In this document: positions 1-12,092 of the stretch, in pieces | How the letters are laid out: each line of letters opens with the position of its first letter | Numbering within the stretch: position 1 is the first letter of the stretch | Assembly: GCA_002323515.1 (NCBI GenBank) | Contig: DCQQ01000016.1 | Coordinates: forward strand, 1-29,015 | DNA: 29,015 nt | Direction of reading: 5' to 3' | Origin: Balneolaceae bacterium UBA1514 | GTDB taxonomy: Bacteria > Bacteroidota > Rhodothermia > Balneolales > Balneolaceae | Notes under the pieces: model-generated | Database searches by the model: none | What the model was told of the DNA's origin: nothing | Seen by the model: only the letters and a program-made list of their open reading frames with translations | Made by a program: the position numbers and the translations under genes

Positions 1-36
1 GTCAAAATAGAAGAATTTGCTTTAGATGTTTGGTAA
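1..36 (+). CDS. possible C-terminal tail of an upstream gene (partial)
   Basis: Frame 1 is open from the window edge and ends at a TAA at 34-36. It would encode eleven residues ending in ALDVW. The piece is too short to recognise, and an open stretch this short can arise by chance. If real, it would be the 3' end of a gene lying 48 bases upstream of uvrA on the same strand. Confidence 0.2.
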   Translation, partial: VKIEEFALDVW

Positions 37-57
37 TTTAGCTTTTTGTTCTATTTG
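30..57 (+). promoter_or_regulatory. candidate Bacteroidota-type promoter for uvrA
   Basis: A TTG at 30-32 is followed after 17 bases by TCTATTTG at 50-57. This matches five of the six fixed positions of the Bacteroidota -7 element TAnnTTTG. The predicted transcript would start near 64 and leave a leader of about 20 bases before the uvrA ATG at 85. The match is weak in AT-rich DNA, so this is only a candidate. Confidence 0.3.
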
Positions 58-84
58 GCCGACTAACCCTATCAAGGAAGTTGT

Positions 85-2928
85 ATGCAAGAGTCTATTG
101 TTATTCGTGGAGCTCGCGAACACAATCTCAAAAACATTGATGTAACCATCCCCAGAGATGCACTCGTGGTAATCACGGGACTATCAGGCTCTGGCAAATC
201 TTCTCTAGCCTTTGATACCATATATGCCGAAGGGCAACGTCGTTTTTTAGAATCTTTATCGGCTTACGCCCGTCAATTCTTGGGCATGATGGAACGCCCT
301 GCAGTAGACTTTATAGATGGTCTATCCCCTGTTATTTCTATCGATCAAAAAACGACCAATCGCAATCCCCGTTCTACCGTGGGTACGGTTACCGAAATCT
401 ACGATTTTCTTCGTTTATTGTTCGCTAGAGTCGCAATTCCTTATTCCTATGCAACGGGAATAAAAATGGAAAAACAAACGGCAGACCAAGTGGTATCCGC
501 CATTCTTGGCCTTGAAGAAGGTACGAAAGCCTACTGTCTAGCACCCGTAATTAGAGGGCGAAAAGGACATTACCGAGAACTTTTCGAGCAAATGGTCAAA
601 CAGGGCTATTTACAAGCTCGGGTAGATGGGGAAATTATTGAGTTGGAAACTGGACTCATGCTAGACCGGTACAAAACACACACCATAGAAATCGTAGTAG
701 ACCGTTTTGTGGTTAGCTCCAAGAGTGAAAAACGGATCGCTGACAGTGTGAGAACTGCTCTTGAAATGGCCGATGGAACCGTTGTTCTGGCACTTAAGTC
801 AAAAGATGGCTGGGAAGACCGTCTTTTTTCGCAAAAATTATTCGATCCGGAAGCAGGTGTTGCCTATGAAGACCCAGCACCAAATTTATTTTCCTTTAAT
901 TCTCCCTTCGGAGCATGCCCTACTTGTGATGGCTTAGGCCATGCATACGATGTTAGTTGGGAGCTCTTAGTTCCTAACCCACAACAAAGTGTGGAGGAAG
1001 GAGGCATTCGCTTTCTCGGAAAACCGAGAGATATCTTTGCCTTTAAACAGCTGGAAGCCGTTTTAGCTCACTTTGGAAAGGATTTTAATTCCCCTATCAC
1101 TAACTACTCTAGTGAACTCATTGACACAATAATGAAGGGTAGTGGTACCCAAAAATATGCGGTTACCTATGAATTTCGCTCCGATAAGGTCACTTATCAA
1201 CACAGCTACAAAGGACTTCGCGATACGATTATCGAACAGTACGAACAATCTAAATCCCCTAAGCAACGTGAAAAAGCCAAAGCTTTTATGTCTAAAGTTA
1301 GCTGCCCAGACTGCGGCGGCGGGCGATTAAACAAAGAAGCACTTTCCTACAAGCTGGATACCTTTGGTATTCAGGATTTAGTACAAATGGACATCCAGGA
1401 ACTCAGGGATACCTTATATAACATACACCTGAGCGACCGACAGCAACAAATAGGGCATCAAATTCTCAAAGAAATTAGAGATAGACTCGATTTTTTATTG
1501 AATGTAGGTCTCAATTACCTAAGCCTGAATCGAGAGGCTCAAACGCTGAGTGGAGGCGAAGCTCAACGAATTCGACTGGCTACCCAAATTGGAACGCAGC
1601 TTGTGGGAGTTCTCTACATACTCGATGAACCTAGTATTGGACTCCATCAACGAGATAATAAGAAACTAATACAATCTCTTGAAACCCTCCGTGACCTTGG
1701 AAATAGCGTTATCGTGGTAGAGCATGACCGCGATACCATTGAGAAGGCAGACTATGTAATTGATATGGGTCCTGGTGCAGGCGCATATGGAGGGCATATT
1801 GTAACCCAGGGCAAACTAAATGAATTGAACCCAAAATCGATGACCGCTCGTTTTTTACGAGACCAAGAACAAGTTACCGTTGCAGAAGCCCCCAGAAAAG
1901 GGAATTCAAAAAAAATCAGTATTACTAATGCCCGAGGTCATAATCTTCGATCGGTAAATTTGGAGTTTCCTTTAGGTACATTTGTTGCAATAACGGGGGT
2001 TAGTGGTTCCGGAAAAAGCTCACTCATCAACCAGACATTAGTTCCTATTCTATCGAACCATTTTTATAAATCTAAAGCGGTTCCTTTACCCTACGATCAA
2101 GTACAAGGGCTAGATAATGTGGACAAAATTATATCCATAGACCAGAGCCCTATTGGCAGAACGCCTCGTTCCAATCCTGGAACGTACACCAAGGTATTTG
2201 ATCATGTTAGAAGACTTTTTGCAGAATTACCCGAATCCAAGATACGTGGCTATGATCAGGGCCGGTTTTCGTTCAATGTAAAAGGGGGGCGTTGCGAAAC
2301 CTGTAAAGGCGATGGTGTGCGTAAAATAGAGATGAATTTTCTGCCAGATGTATACGTATCCTGCGAAACCTGTCAAGGACGCCGATATAACCGCGAAACA
2401 TTGGAAATATACTTCCGGGAAAAAAATATTTCTGAAGTCTTAGAAATGCCCATATCGGAAGGAGTTGAATTTTTTAGCTCGCAACCGGCTATTTCAAGAA
2501 TACTTCAAACACTCACTTCCGTTGGTTTGGGATACCTTACCCTTGGCCAATCCAGTACTACCTTATCTGGTGGTGAAGCTCAGCGGATAAAACTAGCCCG
2601 AGAGCTCTCAAAAATAGGAACAGGTAATACCCTTTATGTAATGGATGAACCAACTACGGGTTTACATTTTCAAGATGTTCGTCTATTAGTGAATGTAATT
2701 CAGCAATTAGTGGATAAAGGGAACACCGTAATGGTCATCGAGCACAACCTAGACGTGATTAAGGCCGCCGATTGGGTTATAGATTTAGGACCGGAAGGGG
2801 GTAAGGCTGGAGGACAAATAGTGGCACAAGGAAGCCCAAAAAGTATTTCTGAAGTTCAGAATTCACACACAGGTCAGTTTTTAAAACAAGAATTAGAACG
2901 ACTAACTATCGTTGTAGGAAAGCTCTGA
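85..2928 (+). CDS. uvrA: UvrABC excision nuclease subunit A (DNA damage-recognition ATPase)
   Basis: UvrA dimerises, loads UvrB on damaged DNA and starts nucleotide excision repair in the cytoplasm. The protein has 947 residues, close to the usual 940. It shows the full double-ABC layout: Walker [10 protein letters not shown] at 32-40 and again GVSGSGKSS at 638-646, and ABC signatures LSGGEAQR at about 488 and 827, each followed by a Walker B region (LDEP, MDEP). Zinc-binding CxxC pairs are visible at 278/281, 407/410 and 737/740, the last with a partner CETC about 20 residues on. All modules are present, so the gene looks intact. The next gene begins 24 bases downstream on the same strand, which suggests co-transcription. 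Several open frames on the opposite strand inside this gene are shadows. Confidence 0.98.
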   Translation: MQESIVIRGAREHNLKNIDVTIPRDALVVITGLSGSGKSSLAFDTIYAEGQRRFLESLSAYARQFLGMMERPAVDFIDGLSPVISIDQKTTNRNPRSTVGTVTEIYDFLRLLFARVAIPYSYATGIKMEKQTADQVVSAILGLEEGTKAYCLAPVIRGRKGHYRELFEQMVKQGYLQARVDGEIIELETGLMLDRYKTHTIEIVVDRFVVSSKSEKRIADSVRTALEMADGTVVLALKSKDGWEDRLFSQKLFDPEAGVAYEDPAPNLFSFNSPFGACPTCDGLGHAYDVSWELLVPNPQQSVEEGGIRFLGKPRDIFAFKQLEAVLAHFGKDFNSPITNYSSELIDTIMKGSGTQKYAVTYEFRSDKVTYQHSYKGLRDTIIEQYEQSKSPKQREKAKAFMSKVSCPDCGGGRLNKEALSYKLDTFGIQDLVQMDIQELRDTLYNIHLSDRQQQIGHQILKEIRDRLDFLLNVGLNYLSLNREAQTLSGGEAQRIRLATQIGTQLVGVLYILDEPSIGLHQRDNKKLIQSLETLRDLGNSVIVVEHDRDTIEKADYVIDMGPGAGAYGGHIVTQGKLNELNPKSMTARFLRDQEQVTVAEAPRKGNSKKISITNARGHNLRSVNLEFPLGTFVAITGVSGSGKSSLINQTLVPILSNHFYKSKAVPLPYDQVQGLDNVDKIISIDQSPIGRTPRSNPGTYTKVFDHVRRLFAELPESKIRGYDQGRFSFNVKGGRCETCKGDGVRKIEMNFLPDVYVSCETCQGRRYNRETLEIYFREKNISEVLEMPISEGVEFFSSQPAISRILQTLTSVGLGYLTLGQSSTTLSGGEAQRIKLARELSKIGTGNTLYVMDEPTTGLHFQDVRLLVNVIQQLVDKGNTVMVIEHNLDVIKAADWVIDLGPEGGKAGGQIVAQGSPKSISEVQNSHTGQFLKQELERLTIVVGKL

Positions 2929-2952
2929 GCTTACTATCTTGAAGGTCTAGAT

Positions 2953-3507
2953 ATGATTTTTTTCCGCACACAAATTTTTAAGAAAGTTAGCTTGAGCCTA
3001 CTGCTATTTGCGTTCATTATTCAGAGCATACCCATGCTCGAAAATGAACTCGAGAATCAGCGGTTTACTCAATGGCTCAACAAACACTTTGATCGCTCAC
3101 TGACTGCAAATCAGTATCCTGAGCTGTCGGATCCAGAAAACCTTGAGTCAATACGTCTACACCTTCAGAAATTATGGAATGAAAGCGAAAATGTGGATCA
3201 ATGGACTATTGCAGTCAAGGATTATCTAAAACAAAAAAATCTGGATCAAGAACTTCTCGAAGAGTGGAATATGCTGGATCATATGGATCAGCATCAGGAC
3301 ATGGCCATACTTCAGGAGCCACGTGCGTACGCACTCAATAATCAGGCCCAAGATAAATCACCAAAACTTACAAGTCCTGCCCATTTAGTTGAGCCCACTG
3401 CGCATAAAAACCAAAAAGTTTCATTCACCACCCTTCTCAGGCTAAACTACTCTTCTACTTCGAAAGAGCGTCCTATGGGTAGTGGAATCGCCATTGGTGC
3501 TCCTTAG
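2953..3507 (+). CDS. unrecognised exported or membrane-anchored protein, 184 aa
   Basis: I do not recognise this protein. It starts with a basic stretch (FKKVS) and a hydrophobic run at about residues 13-25, which reads as a signal peptide or N-terminal membrane anchor without a lipobox cysteine. The rest is polar, rich in Gln, Asn, Glu and Leu, probably helical to about residue 125, and then Pro/Ser/Thr-rich. It ends in a short Gly/Ala tail (GSGIAIGAP). It begins 24 bases after uvrA, with a possible GAAGG Shine-Dalgarno at 2941-2945, and ends 83 bases before secD, so it probably belongs to the same transcription unit. It would act in the envelope or periplasm. Expression is plausible, but function cannot be inferred from sequence alone. 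Confidence 0.65.
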   Translation: MIFFRTQIFKKVSLSLLLFAFIIQSIPMLENELENQRFTQWLNKHFDRSLTANQYPELSDPENLESIRLHLQKLWNESENVDQWTIAVKDYLKQKNLDQELLEEWNMLDHMDQHQDMAILQEPRAYALNNQAQDKSPKLTSPAHLVEPTAHKNQKVSFTTLLRLNYSSTSKERPMGSGIAIGAP

Positions 3508-3534
3508 CTCCCATTACTTAGCTTTTTCTTTTTA

Positions 3535-3553
3535 GGTTCGAATAAAGCGAACC
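3535..3553 (+). promoter_or_regulatory. small perfect hairpin in the secD leader
   Basis: GGTTCG (3535-3540) and CGAACC (3548-3553) can pair into a 6-bp stem with a 7-base loop, 37 bases before the secD ATG. No T-run follows, so it is not a standard intrinsic terminator. It could be a leader hairpin affecting secD expression or an mRNA processing site, or it could be chance. Confidence 0.3.
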
Positions 3554-3590
3554 CTCCCATCATTTTTACTAACAACAAAACACTATTATC

Positions 3591-5405
3591 ATGCAAGGAA
3601 ACGGATTTAAACTCGGTGTAATTGCTGCTTTTTTTGCCCTTACACTATTTTACTTGTATCCAACCATTATTTGGAACTTGGAACAACGTCAAATGAGTAC
3701 CTTCACAGAAGAAGAACGTACTCAATACGAAATGGATAACGCTGAAAAACTTTCCAACCTAAAAGAAAATATCCTTTCATTGGGCTTGGATTTGCAAGGC
3801 GGGATGCATGTTACTCTTGAGGTTGGTACTCCGCAACTAATTTTAGAACTAGCAGGAAGTAACCGCGATAGCGAGCTCGACGAAGTTGTTCAGCTAGCTC
3901 AAGAAGTAGCAGAGGAAAACGACACTGATTTCATTAACGAAATGCAGCTCGAGTTTGAGAGAAGAGACCCAGATGCTCGACTAAGTCGGTATTATCGAAG
4001 CGAATCTCAAGACATCACACGCCGTTCAACTAATGACGAGATTGTAGCCTTTCTTAAAATACAAAGAGATGCAGCTCTCGACCGAGCTATTGAAATTATA
4101 CGAACTCGAGTCGACCGCTTTGGTGTAACTGAACCATCTATTGTTAAACAGGGACAGAGTCGCATTGTAGTAGAGCTACCTGGTGTAGATGACGAAGAAC
4201 GAGTGCGAAATTTATTAAAAGGTACCGCGCGTCTAGAATTCCGAACGGGTGCAGATGCCCAAGACTTCTCTAATTTCAGAAACCGTGCCATCGAATTTTA
4301 CAACGTGGAAGCGGATAGTTCTGACAGCCTAAACCTAAGCGGTCCCTCCAACACTCTTCTGGAGCGAATGTCTTTCATTCAAACCCAAAGTCCCTACGTT
4401 TTTGGGTATGCAATAGCCGAAGATACCGCGGCGATTATTGACTTGCTTAGCACATCTGACATTCAACGCTTAATGCCCCGGAATACCGTCGTCCTTTGGG
4501 GTTCACGATCACTTAGCTTCGAAGGTGGAGTAGAACAGTTTGCTCTATACGGGGTACGAGATAATGCCGAATTGACTGGGGAAGTGATTGAAGAAGCATC
4601 TATTCAGTTCGATCCAACCACTAATGTTCCAGAGGTTTCTATGGGAATGAACAGTGAAGGCGCGAGAGTATGGAGTCGAATTACGGGAGCCAATATTGGT
4701 AAACCCATTGCTATTGTACTTGACGGATATGTGGTCTCCTACCCGAATGTATCAACTAAGATTACCGGTGGAAATTCCAGCATTACGGGCCTAGAAAATG
4801 TAGCAGAAGCCGAAGATTTAGTGAATATTTTACTATCTGGTGCTCTGCCAGCCCCACTTCGGATTATGGAAGAGCGAACCGTTGGTGCTACCTTGGGTGA
4901 AAGCTCTATTCAAGCAGGCTTTCGATCGGTACTTTTTGGACTATCCATTGTGGCAATCTTCATGATCGTATATTACCGAACAGGTGGTGGAGTTGCCGAT
5001 TTAGCTCTTCTACTAAACATCATTTTTATCCTCGGTATTCTTGCAGGATTCAAAGCGACTTTAACCTTACCTGGTATGGCAGGTATCGTATTAACCATCG
5101 GTATGGCGGTCGATGCCAACGTGCTAATATTTGATCGAATTCGTGAAGAACAACGAAGTGGAAAAACCATGAAAGCTGCAATTTCAGCTGGTTATGCGAA
5201 TGCGATGAGTGCCATCATTGATGCTAACGTAACCACAGGTTTTGTGGCCTTAATTTTAATGAGTTTTGGAGTAGGACCTATAAAAGGTTTTGCTGTTACT
5301 CTGCTTGCGGGTATTGCATGTTCACTCTTTAGTGCCATCGTTATCACGCGCGTAGTCATAGACTACTTAACCCGCAAAAACACAGAAGCGGTTAGCTTCG
5401 GTTAA
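3591..5405 (+). CDS. secD: protein translocase subunit SecD
   Basis: SecD works with SecF at the inner-membrane SecYEG channel and uses the proton gradient to pull exported proteins through. The 604-residue protein has an N-terminal membrane helix (about 7-26), the conserved LDLQGGMH segment near residue 65, a large periplasmic region, and a five-helix RND-type C-terminal part from about 440. The family signature GMAVDANVLIFDRIREE is present with the conserved Asp at 508, thought to take part in proton coupling. It stands apart from secF, 28 bases upstream of it, rather than being fused as in many Bacteroidia. No strong Shine-Dalgarno precedes the ATG; the upstream bases are A/T-rich, as is common in this group. 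Confidence 0.97.
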   Translation: MQGNGFKLGVIAAFFALTLFYLYPTIIWNLEQRQMSTFTEEERTQYEMDNAEKLSNLKENILSLGLDLQGGMHVTLEVGTPQLILELAGSNRDSELDEVVQLAQEVAEENDTDFINEMQLEFERRDPDARLSRYYRSESQDITRRSTNDEIVAFLKIQRDAALDRAIEIIRTRVDRFGVTEPSIVKQGQSRIVVELPGVDDEERVRNLLKGTARLEFRTGADAQDFSNFRNRAIEFYNVEADSSDSLNLSGPSNTLLERMSFIQTQSPYVFGYAIAEDTAAIIDLLSTSDIQRLMPRNTVVLWGSRSLSFEGGVEQFALYGVRDNAELTGEVIEEASIQFDPTTNVPEVSMGMNSEGARVWSRITGANIGKPIAIVLDGYVVSYPNVSTKITGGNSSITGLENVAEAEDLVNILLSGALPAPLRIMEERTVGATLGESSIQAGFRSVLFGLSIVAIFMIVYYRTGGGVADLALLLNIIFILGILAGFKATLTLPGMAGIVLTIGMAVDANVLIFDRIREEQRSGKTMKAAISAGYANAMSAIIDANVTTGFVALILMSFGVGPIKGFAVTLLAGIACSLFSAIVITRVVIDYLTRKNTEAVSFG

Positions 5406-5433
5406 TAAAAATTTAAAATAAAAGGTACTTCTT

Positions 5434-6345
5434 ATGAGATGGTTTGAAACACCCAGTTTTGATTTTTTAGGCAAACGTAAAGTTGCCTACACCCTTTCTA
5501 GTGTCATTTTTATAGCATCCTTAGCTATAATTTTTACAAAGGGCTTACAGTATGGAATTGACTTCCGAGGGGGTAAAGAATTCGTTTATATATTCGACGC
5601 TCCAGTAAACACGCAAGATGTTCGGTCCTTCTTAACCGAACCACTAGGTTCATCACCAGAAGTAAAGCTCTTTGGTTCTGATAGTGAAATACTCATCCGA
5701 ACCGACAATGAACTAAGCACAGATGAAGTGCAAAACGTTATTGAAGACGCCATTAGTGCCAAGTTCAGCGATGCTACCTTCAGCATGGAAAAGAGCGATT
5801 CAATTGGTCCCCGATTTGCGGAGGATTTAAAAGGAGCAGCTGCTCAATCCGTCGTTTACGCGATTGTTATCATTTTCCTTTACATCCTAATTCGATTCCG
5901 AAAATGGACTTTTTCAGCGGGAGCGGTTGCTGCATTGCTTCATGATGTGGTAATCACACTAGGCATATTTACCTTGCTGAGCGATGTAGTCTCATTCAAT
6001 TTATTAATCGATCAAAATATTATTGCAGCCTTTCTAACCATTGTTGGTTACTCCTTAAATGATACTGTGGTTGTATTTGACAGGATTCGAGAAAATAAAT
6101 TGGTTCATAAAGGCATGGACACTATTGAAATGTTCAATAAAAGTCTAAACGATACACTCAGCCGAACAGTAATTACTTCATTAACTACCTTCTTTGTGGT
6201 AACTATTCTGTTTATATTCGGTGGAGAGGTCTTGAAAGGTTTGTCTTTTGCACTTATAATAGGTGTAATTTTAGGTACCTATAGCTCACTTTTTGTAGCT
6301 AGCCCTCTTGTACTTGAATTAGATACAAAAAAAACCACTAAATAA
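5434..6345 (+). CDS. secF: protein translocase subunit SecF
   Basis: SecF is the partner of SecD in the inner-membrane complex that assists late steps of Sec export. The 303-residue protein has the family order: first membrane helix at about 17-37, the GIDFRGGKEF motif just after it, a small periplasmic domain, then five membrane helices. The signature GYSLNDTVVVFDRIREN includes the conserved Asp at 210. Length is typical for a separate SecF. An AAAGG stretch lies 8 bases before the ATG. It sits 28 bases after secD and 14 bases before the STAS gene, so the three are very probably one operon. Confidence 0.97.
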   Translation: MRWFETPSFDFLGKRKVAYTLSSVIFIASLAIIFTKGLQYGIDFRGGKEFVYIFDAPVNTQDVRSFLTEPLGSSPEVKLFGSDSEILIRTDNELSTDEVQNVIEDAISAKFSDATFSMEKSDSIGPRFAEDLKGAAAQSVVYAIVIIFLYILIRFRKWTFSAGAVAALLHDVVITLGIFTLLSDVVSFNLLIDQNIIAAFLTIVGYSLNDTVVVFDRIRENKLVHKGMDTIEMFNKSLNDTLSRTVITSLTTFFVVTILFIFGGEVLKGLSFALIIGVILGTYSSLFVASPLVLELDTKKTTK

Positions 6346-6359
6346 ACCTTAGTATTATC

Positions 6360-6707
6360 ATGAGTTATCAAACGTCAGAACGTTACAACTGCGTTGTCAT
6401 TCAATTTAAAGGCAATGTTATGGGAGGACCCGATGCGGTCAGTTTGAACGAAGAATTACACGCCTTAATCGATTTAAATAAAACAAATATAATTGTTGAT
6501 TTATCTAAGGTAAAGTTTATGAATTCTTCGGGTTTAGGCATGCTTATAGGTGGGCTTACCACTATGAAAAAAGCGGGAGGCGATCTACGAATTGCCAATG
6601 CAACCGATAAAATTCAAAGCCTTTTGGTCGTAACCAAACTCATCACAGTGTTTAAACATTTCCATTCGGTGGATGATGCGGTAGCATCTTACAAAGAAGA
6701 TGCCTAA
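6360..6707 (+). CDS. STAS-domain anti-sigma factor antagonist (RsbV/SpoIIAA-like)
   Basis: The 115-residue protein is a single STAS domain. Members of this family bind an anti-sigma serine kinase when unphosphorylated and so release a sigma factor, or act in similar partner-switching modules. The diagnostic loop is present: VKFMNSSGLGML, with Ser56 at the position phosphorylated in RsbV and Ser57 beside it. Length matches RsbV and SpoIIAA. No kinase, phosphatase or sigma factor gene is in the window, so its partners are elsewhere. It follows secF by 14 bases and is closed by a strong terminator, so it is the last gene of the uvrA-secDF run. Which pathway it serves cannot be seen here. Confidence 0.9.
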   Translation: MSYQTSERYNCVVIQFKGNVMGGPDAVSLNEELHALIDLNKTNIIVDLSKVKFMNSSGLGMLIGGLTTMKKAGGDLRIANATDKIQSLLVVTKLITVFKHFHSVDDAVASYKEDA

Positions 6708-6735
6708 CACCCTAGACTTATCATTAGTCTTAACT

Positions 6736-6765
6736 AAGGGGTGTAGCTTAATACACCCCTTTTTT
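6736..6765 (+). terminator. strong intrinsic terminator after the STAS gene
   Basis: A perfect 10-bp stem, AAGGGGTGTA (6736-6745) with TACACCCCTT (6752-6761), encloses a 6-base loop and runs into TTTTT. It lies 29 bases after the STAS stop and 40 bases before the purA start. It therefore separates the uvrA-secDF-STAS unit from purA. Confidence 0.93.
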
Positions 6766-6795
6766 ATTGTTTGTCTTTATTTATTGATCACTTAG

Positions 6796-9636
<2,841 letters not shown>

Positions 9637-9646
<10 letters not shown>

Positions 9647-10221
9647 TTTTGTAAAAACACCACCGCCTCTTTCATCGCTAAACCTCTATGGCTAATTCTA
9701 TTTTTTTGCTCAGAACCCATTTCAGCAAAACTTTGCTCAAATCCATCTGGCATGAAAATGGGGTCATAACCAAAACCTTTTACTCCTTTCCTATATCTAG
9801 AAATTTGACCCGTGCAAACACCTTCAAAAATCCACTGTTTGTCTGCATCTACAAAGGCAACTACCGTTCGAAATTGAGCATTACGCTGCTCAATATCCTC
9901 CATTTCTGAGAGTAACTTTTCAACATTGTCATCATAGCTGGCTTGTTCTCCTGCATACCTAGCAGAATAGACCCCTGGCGCTCCATTCAAAGCTGAAACC
10001 TCTAAGCCAGTATCATCGGCCAAGCTAGGTAAGCCGGTTACCATTGCCACATAATGAGCTTTTTTCAATGCATTTCCTTCTAAAGTCAACGCATCCTCAT
10101 CTACCTCTTCGAGTTCTGGAAAATCAGCAGTGGATAAGACCCGAAGATCCGGTAAAGAAAGCAGTTCCCTCAGCTCTTCGATTTTGTTCGGGTTACGAGA
10201 GGCTAGAACAATTTCGTTCAT
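9637..10221 (-). CDS. rdgB: XTP/dITP diphosphatase (RdgB/HAM1 family)
   Basis: This cytoplasmic house-cleaning enzyme hydrolyses XTP and (d)ITP to the monophosphate and pyrophosphate, keeping deaminated purines out of nucleic acids. The 194-residue protein has all family landmarks: N-terminal ASRNPNKIEEL, LADDTGLEV with Asp69 at the catalytic position known from E. coli RdgB, the GAPGVYSARYAG loop, GFGYDPIF at 149-156 and SHRG at 177-180. Only one base separates it from the stop codon of the adenosine kinase gene upstream, and it overlaps the following symporter gene by 10 bases. Translation coupling across the three genes is therefore likely. Confidence 0.97.
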
Positions 10222-10222
10222 A

Positions 10223-11206
10223 TTACTTCAATAATTCATGCATTTGTTGCCAACTCAGTCTAGGGCCATATTGTCCAACTACTTTTGAGGCAGCTTTGGT
10301 CGCTAACTTACCCGATGCAGCGTAGTCTAATCCATTGGTAATCCCATATAAAAAACTACCCGCAAACATATCACCAGCTCCATTGGTATCTACAGCTTTA
10401 ACTGGAAATGGCTCTATATCAATAAAGGTATCTCCATCAAAAATTATTGCTCCATTTTTACCCATCGTAATAACAAAGCGCTTGGCATCTTTTTTTAATG
10501 CTTCACGAGCTTCCAGCAGGCTCGATACTCCCGTATAGGCTTTTGCTTCTTCTTCATTACAAAATAATAAATCGACAGACGCACCAATGACATCCTGAAA
10601 TTTAGACCTAAACGCTTGAACTATAGAAGGGTCGGAAAGGGTAATAGAACTTCGTACTCCATGTTCTTCTGCAATAGAAAAGGTTTTTTTCATCGTATCA
10701 AAACCATCCTCGGTTGTAACTAAATATCCTTCAACATACACATACTCAGAGGATTGTATAGCTAAAGGTGAAAGTTCTTGTACGGACAACTCTGAACTTA
10801 TTCCTAGATAAGTATTCATAGTTCGATCGGAGTCCTCAGAAACCATAACCAGACATTTACCCGTTGTCCCTGCTTGCCTTGCCTGGCCGTCTAAATTTGT
10901 TTGAACTCCCGCATTGGTCATATCGGCCAGATAGAAATCTCCAAATTCATCGGCTGCAACTTTGCAAGAATAATAGGCACTACCTCCTAATTGACTAATT
11001 GCAATCATAGTATTTGCAGCTGACCCCCCTGATTTACGTTGATAATCGTGATGTAACATAGCCTCTAACAAACGCTGTTGGGTTACTTCATCAACCAGCG
11101 TCATTAGTCCTTTAGCCACTTGCTGTTCTTCTAAAAATTCAGTGGAAATCTTACATTCTAAATCGACAAGGGCATTTCCAACCCCATATACATTATATTT
11201 TTTCAT
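10223..11206 (-). CDS. PfkB-family carbohydrate/nucleoside kinase, probably adenosine kinase
   Basis: This is a 327-residue ribokinase-fold enzyme. Visible motifs are the N-terminal GVGNALVDLE, the di-glycine KSGGSAANT at 58-66 that lies near the substrate, and the anion-hole DTNGAGD with catalytic Asp279. The sequence style (NALVDLE, NTYLG, EGYL) matches PfkB proteins annotated as adenosine kinase in Bacteroidota and Alphaproteobacteria, which make AMP from adenosine. It is first in the operon with rdgB and the symporter, and a purine salvage role fits RdgB as a neighbour. Other PfkB substrates (ribose, fructose, 2-keto-3-deoxygluconate) cannot be excluded by eye. Two copies of a 10-base repeat lie just upstream of the start. 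Confidence 0.88.
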   Translation of the reverse strand: MKKYNVYGVGNALVDLECKISTEFLEEQQVAKGLMTLVDEVTQQRLLEAMLHHDYQRKSGGSAANTMIAISQLGGSAYYSCKVAADEFGDFYLADMTNAGVQTNLDGQARQAGTTGKCLVMVSEDSDRTMNTYLGISSELSVQELSPLAIQSSEYVYVEGYLVTTEDGFDTMKKTFSIAEEHGVRSSITLSDPSIVQAFRSKFQDVIGASVDLLFCNEEEAKAYTGVSSLLEAREALKKDAKRFVITMGKNGAIIFDGDTFIDIEPFPVKAVDTNGAGDMFAGSFLYGITNGLDYAASGKLATKAASKVVGQYGPRLSWQQMHELLK

Positions 11207-11216
11207 GCTCTTTATG

Positions 11217-11239
11217 TTAGTACAAATTATTAGTACAAA
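11217..11239. repeat. tandem 10-base repeat TTAGTACAAA in front of adenosine kinase
   Basis: TTAGTACAAA occurs at 11217-11226 and again at 11230-11239, a 13-base period, 11 to 33 bases upstream of the minus-strand adenosine kinase ATG. Read on that strand, each unit is TTTGTACTAA. The position within the promoter or leader suggests a possible operator or binding site, but no regulator is identified. Confidence 0.45.
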
Positions 11240-11348
11240 CCGAATGATGAATAACCAACAATCTGGCTAATCAATGTGATGGTACCCAACAAGGTAAGCA
11301 GGCTAGAGATTCATAAAAAATCTTTCCTTAGACTCTCTATATTCTACC

Positions 11349-12092
11349 ATGTCATATACTTCCTTGATACAGCACTTCAAACGGATGGCCGAAGGTTATC
11401 TTCCAGAAGAACCCTACTACTGTGAAATGCATCCTACCCCCTGGGATACCATTGGCTCACAAATTCGGACCCATAGCACAAACCAGAACCCAGACCAGAG
11501 TCCACACAAACCTCTTAAAGACATTGTCTATACCGAAAGTGCTGTATGTATCCCACTTTATCAAGCCCCGTCCAACCGCATAGGACCAACCCCATCGTTT
11601 GAGGATGCTACACTTGAAATAATATACACCTTACGAAAACAGCACCTAAGCCATGGCGGGCAAATCAGTTTTCCTGGTGGGCGCCTTGACCCGAATGAAA
11701 AATCTGAACAAGCAGTGGCTAGAGAGATAGAAGAAGAAATATCCATTAAAGCTGAAACGGTTGAGCTCATTGGAGAACTCCCAACCTTTTATTTACATCA
11801 CAGTAAACACAAGATAATTCCTTTTATCGCATGGTTACATGATATAGAAAGTATGAATGCATGCCCCAATGAGGTGGATGAAATCATTAGGGTACCCCAT
11901 GAGCAGCTACTGGACACAAAACGAATAAAAATGGGACAATGGACCCTTCGTAATCAAATCTACAACGTACCCTTTTACTATATACATCGAATCCCTTTGT
12001 GGGGAGCTACCGCTATGATTACAGCAGAATGGTTACGCTTTTATCAAACACTGAATGCGAATAAGAAAGGTTGGGATGACCTAACTAACTAA
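11349..12092 (+). CDS. Nudix hydrolase, CoA pyrophosphatase-like (NudL type)
   Basis: The 247-residue protein carries a Nudix box at residues 111-133 with the metal-binding REIEEE core (Arg125, Glu126, Glu129, Glu130). The usual Gly near the end of the box is replaced by Ser132, a mild deviation. Directly before it, HLSHGGQISFPGG (residues 99-111) matches the extra signature of the CoA-pyrophosphatase subgroup, which cleaves CoA and its derivatives to 4'-phosphopantetheine and adenosine 3',5'-bisphosphate. It stands alone on the plus strand between two minus-strand operons, and its last 12 bases overlap the convergent FAD oxidoreductase. The Nudix call is firm; the CoA specificity is inferred from the motif. 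Confidence 0.9.
   Translation: MSYTSLIQHFKRMAEGYLPEEPYYCEMHPTPWDTIGSQIRTHSTNQNPDQSPHKPLKDIVYTESAVCIPLYQAPSNRIGPTPSFEDATLEIIYTLRKQHLSHGGQISFPGGRLDPNEKSEQAVAREIEEEISIKAETVELIGELPTFYLHHSKHKIIPFIAWLHDIESMNACPNEVDEIIRVPHEQLLDTKRIKMGQWTLRNQIYNVPFYYIHRIPLWGATAMITAEWLRFYQTLNANKKGWDDLTN

Noticed and set aside
4007..4291. 94-codon open frame on the minus strand inside secD
   Set aside because: It lies fully antisense to a certain gene, is rich in Arg and Ser as expected from the complement of secD codons, and has no recognisable domain.
3579..6362. TATTATCATG shared at the starts of secD and the STAS gene
   Set aside because: It includes the ATG itself and AT-rich bases common before starts in this group, so the match is not meaningful.
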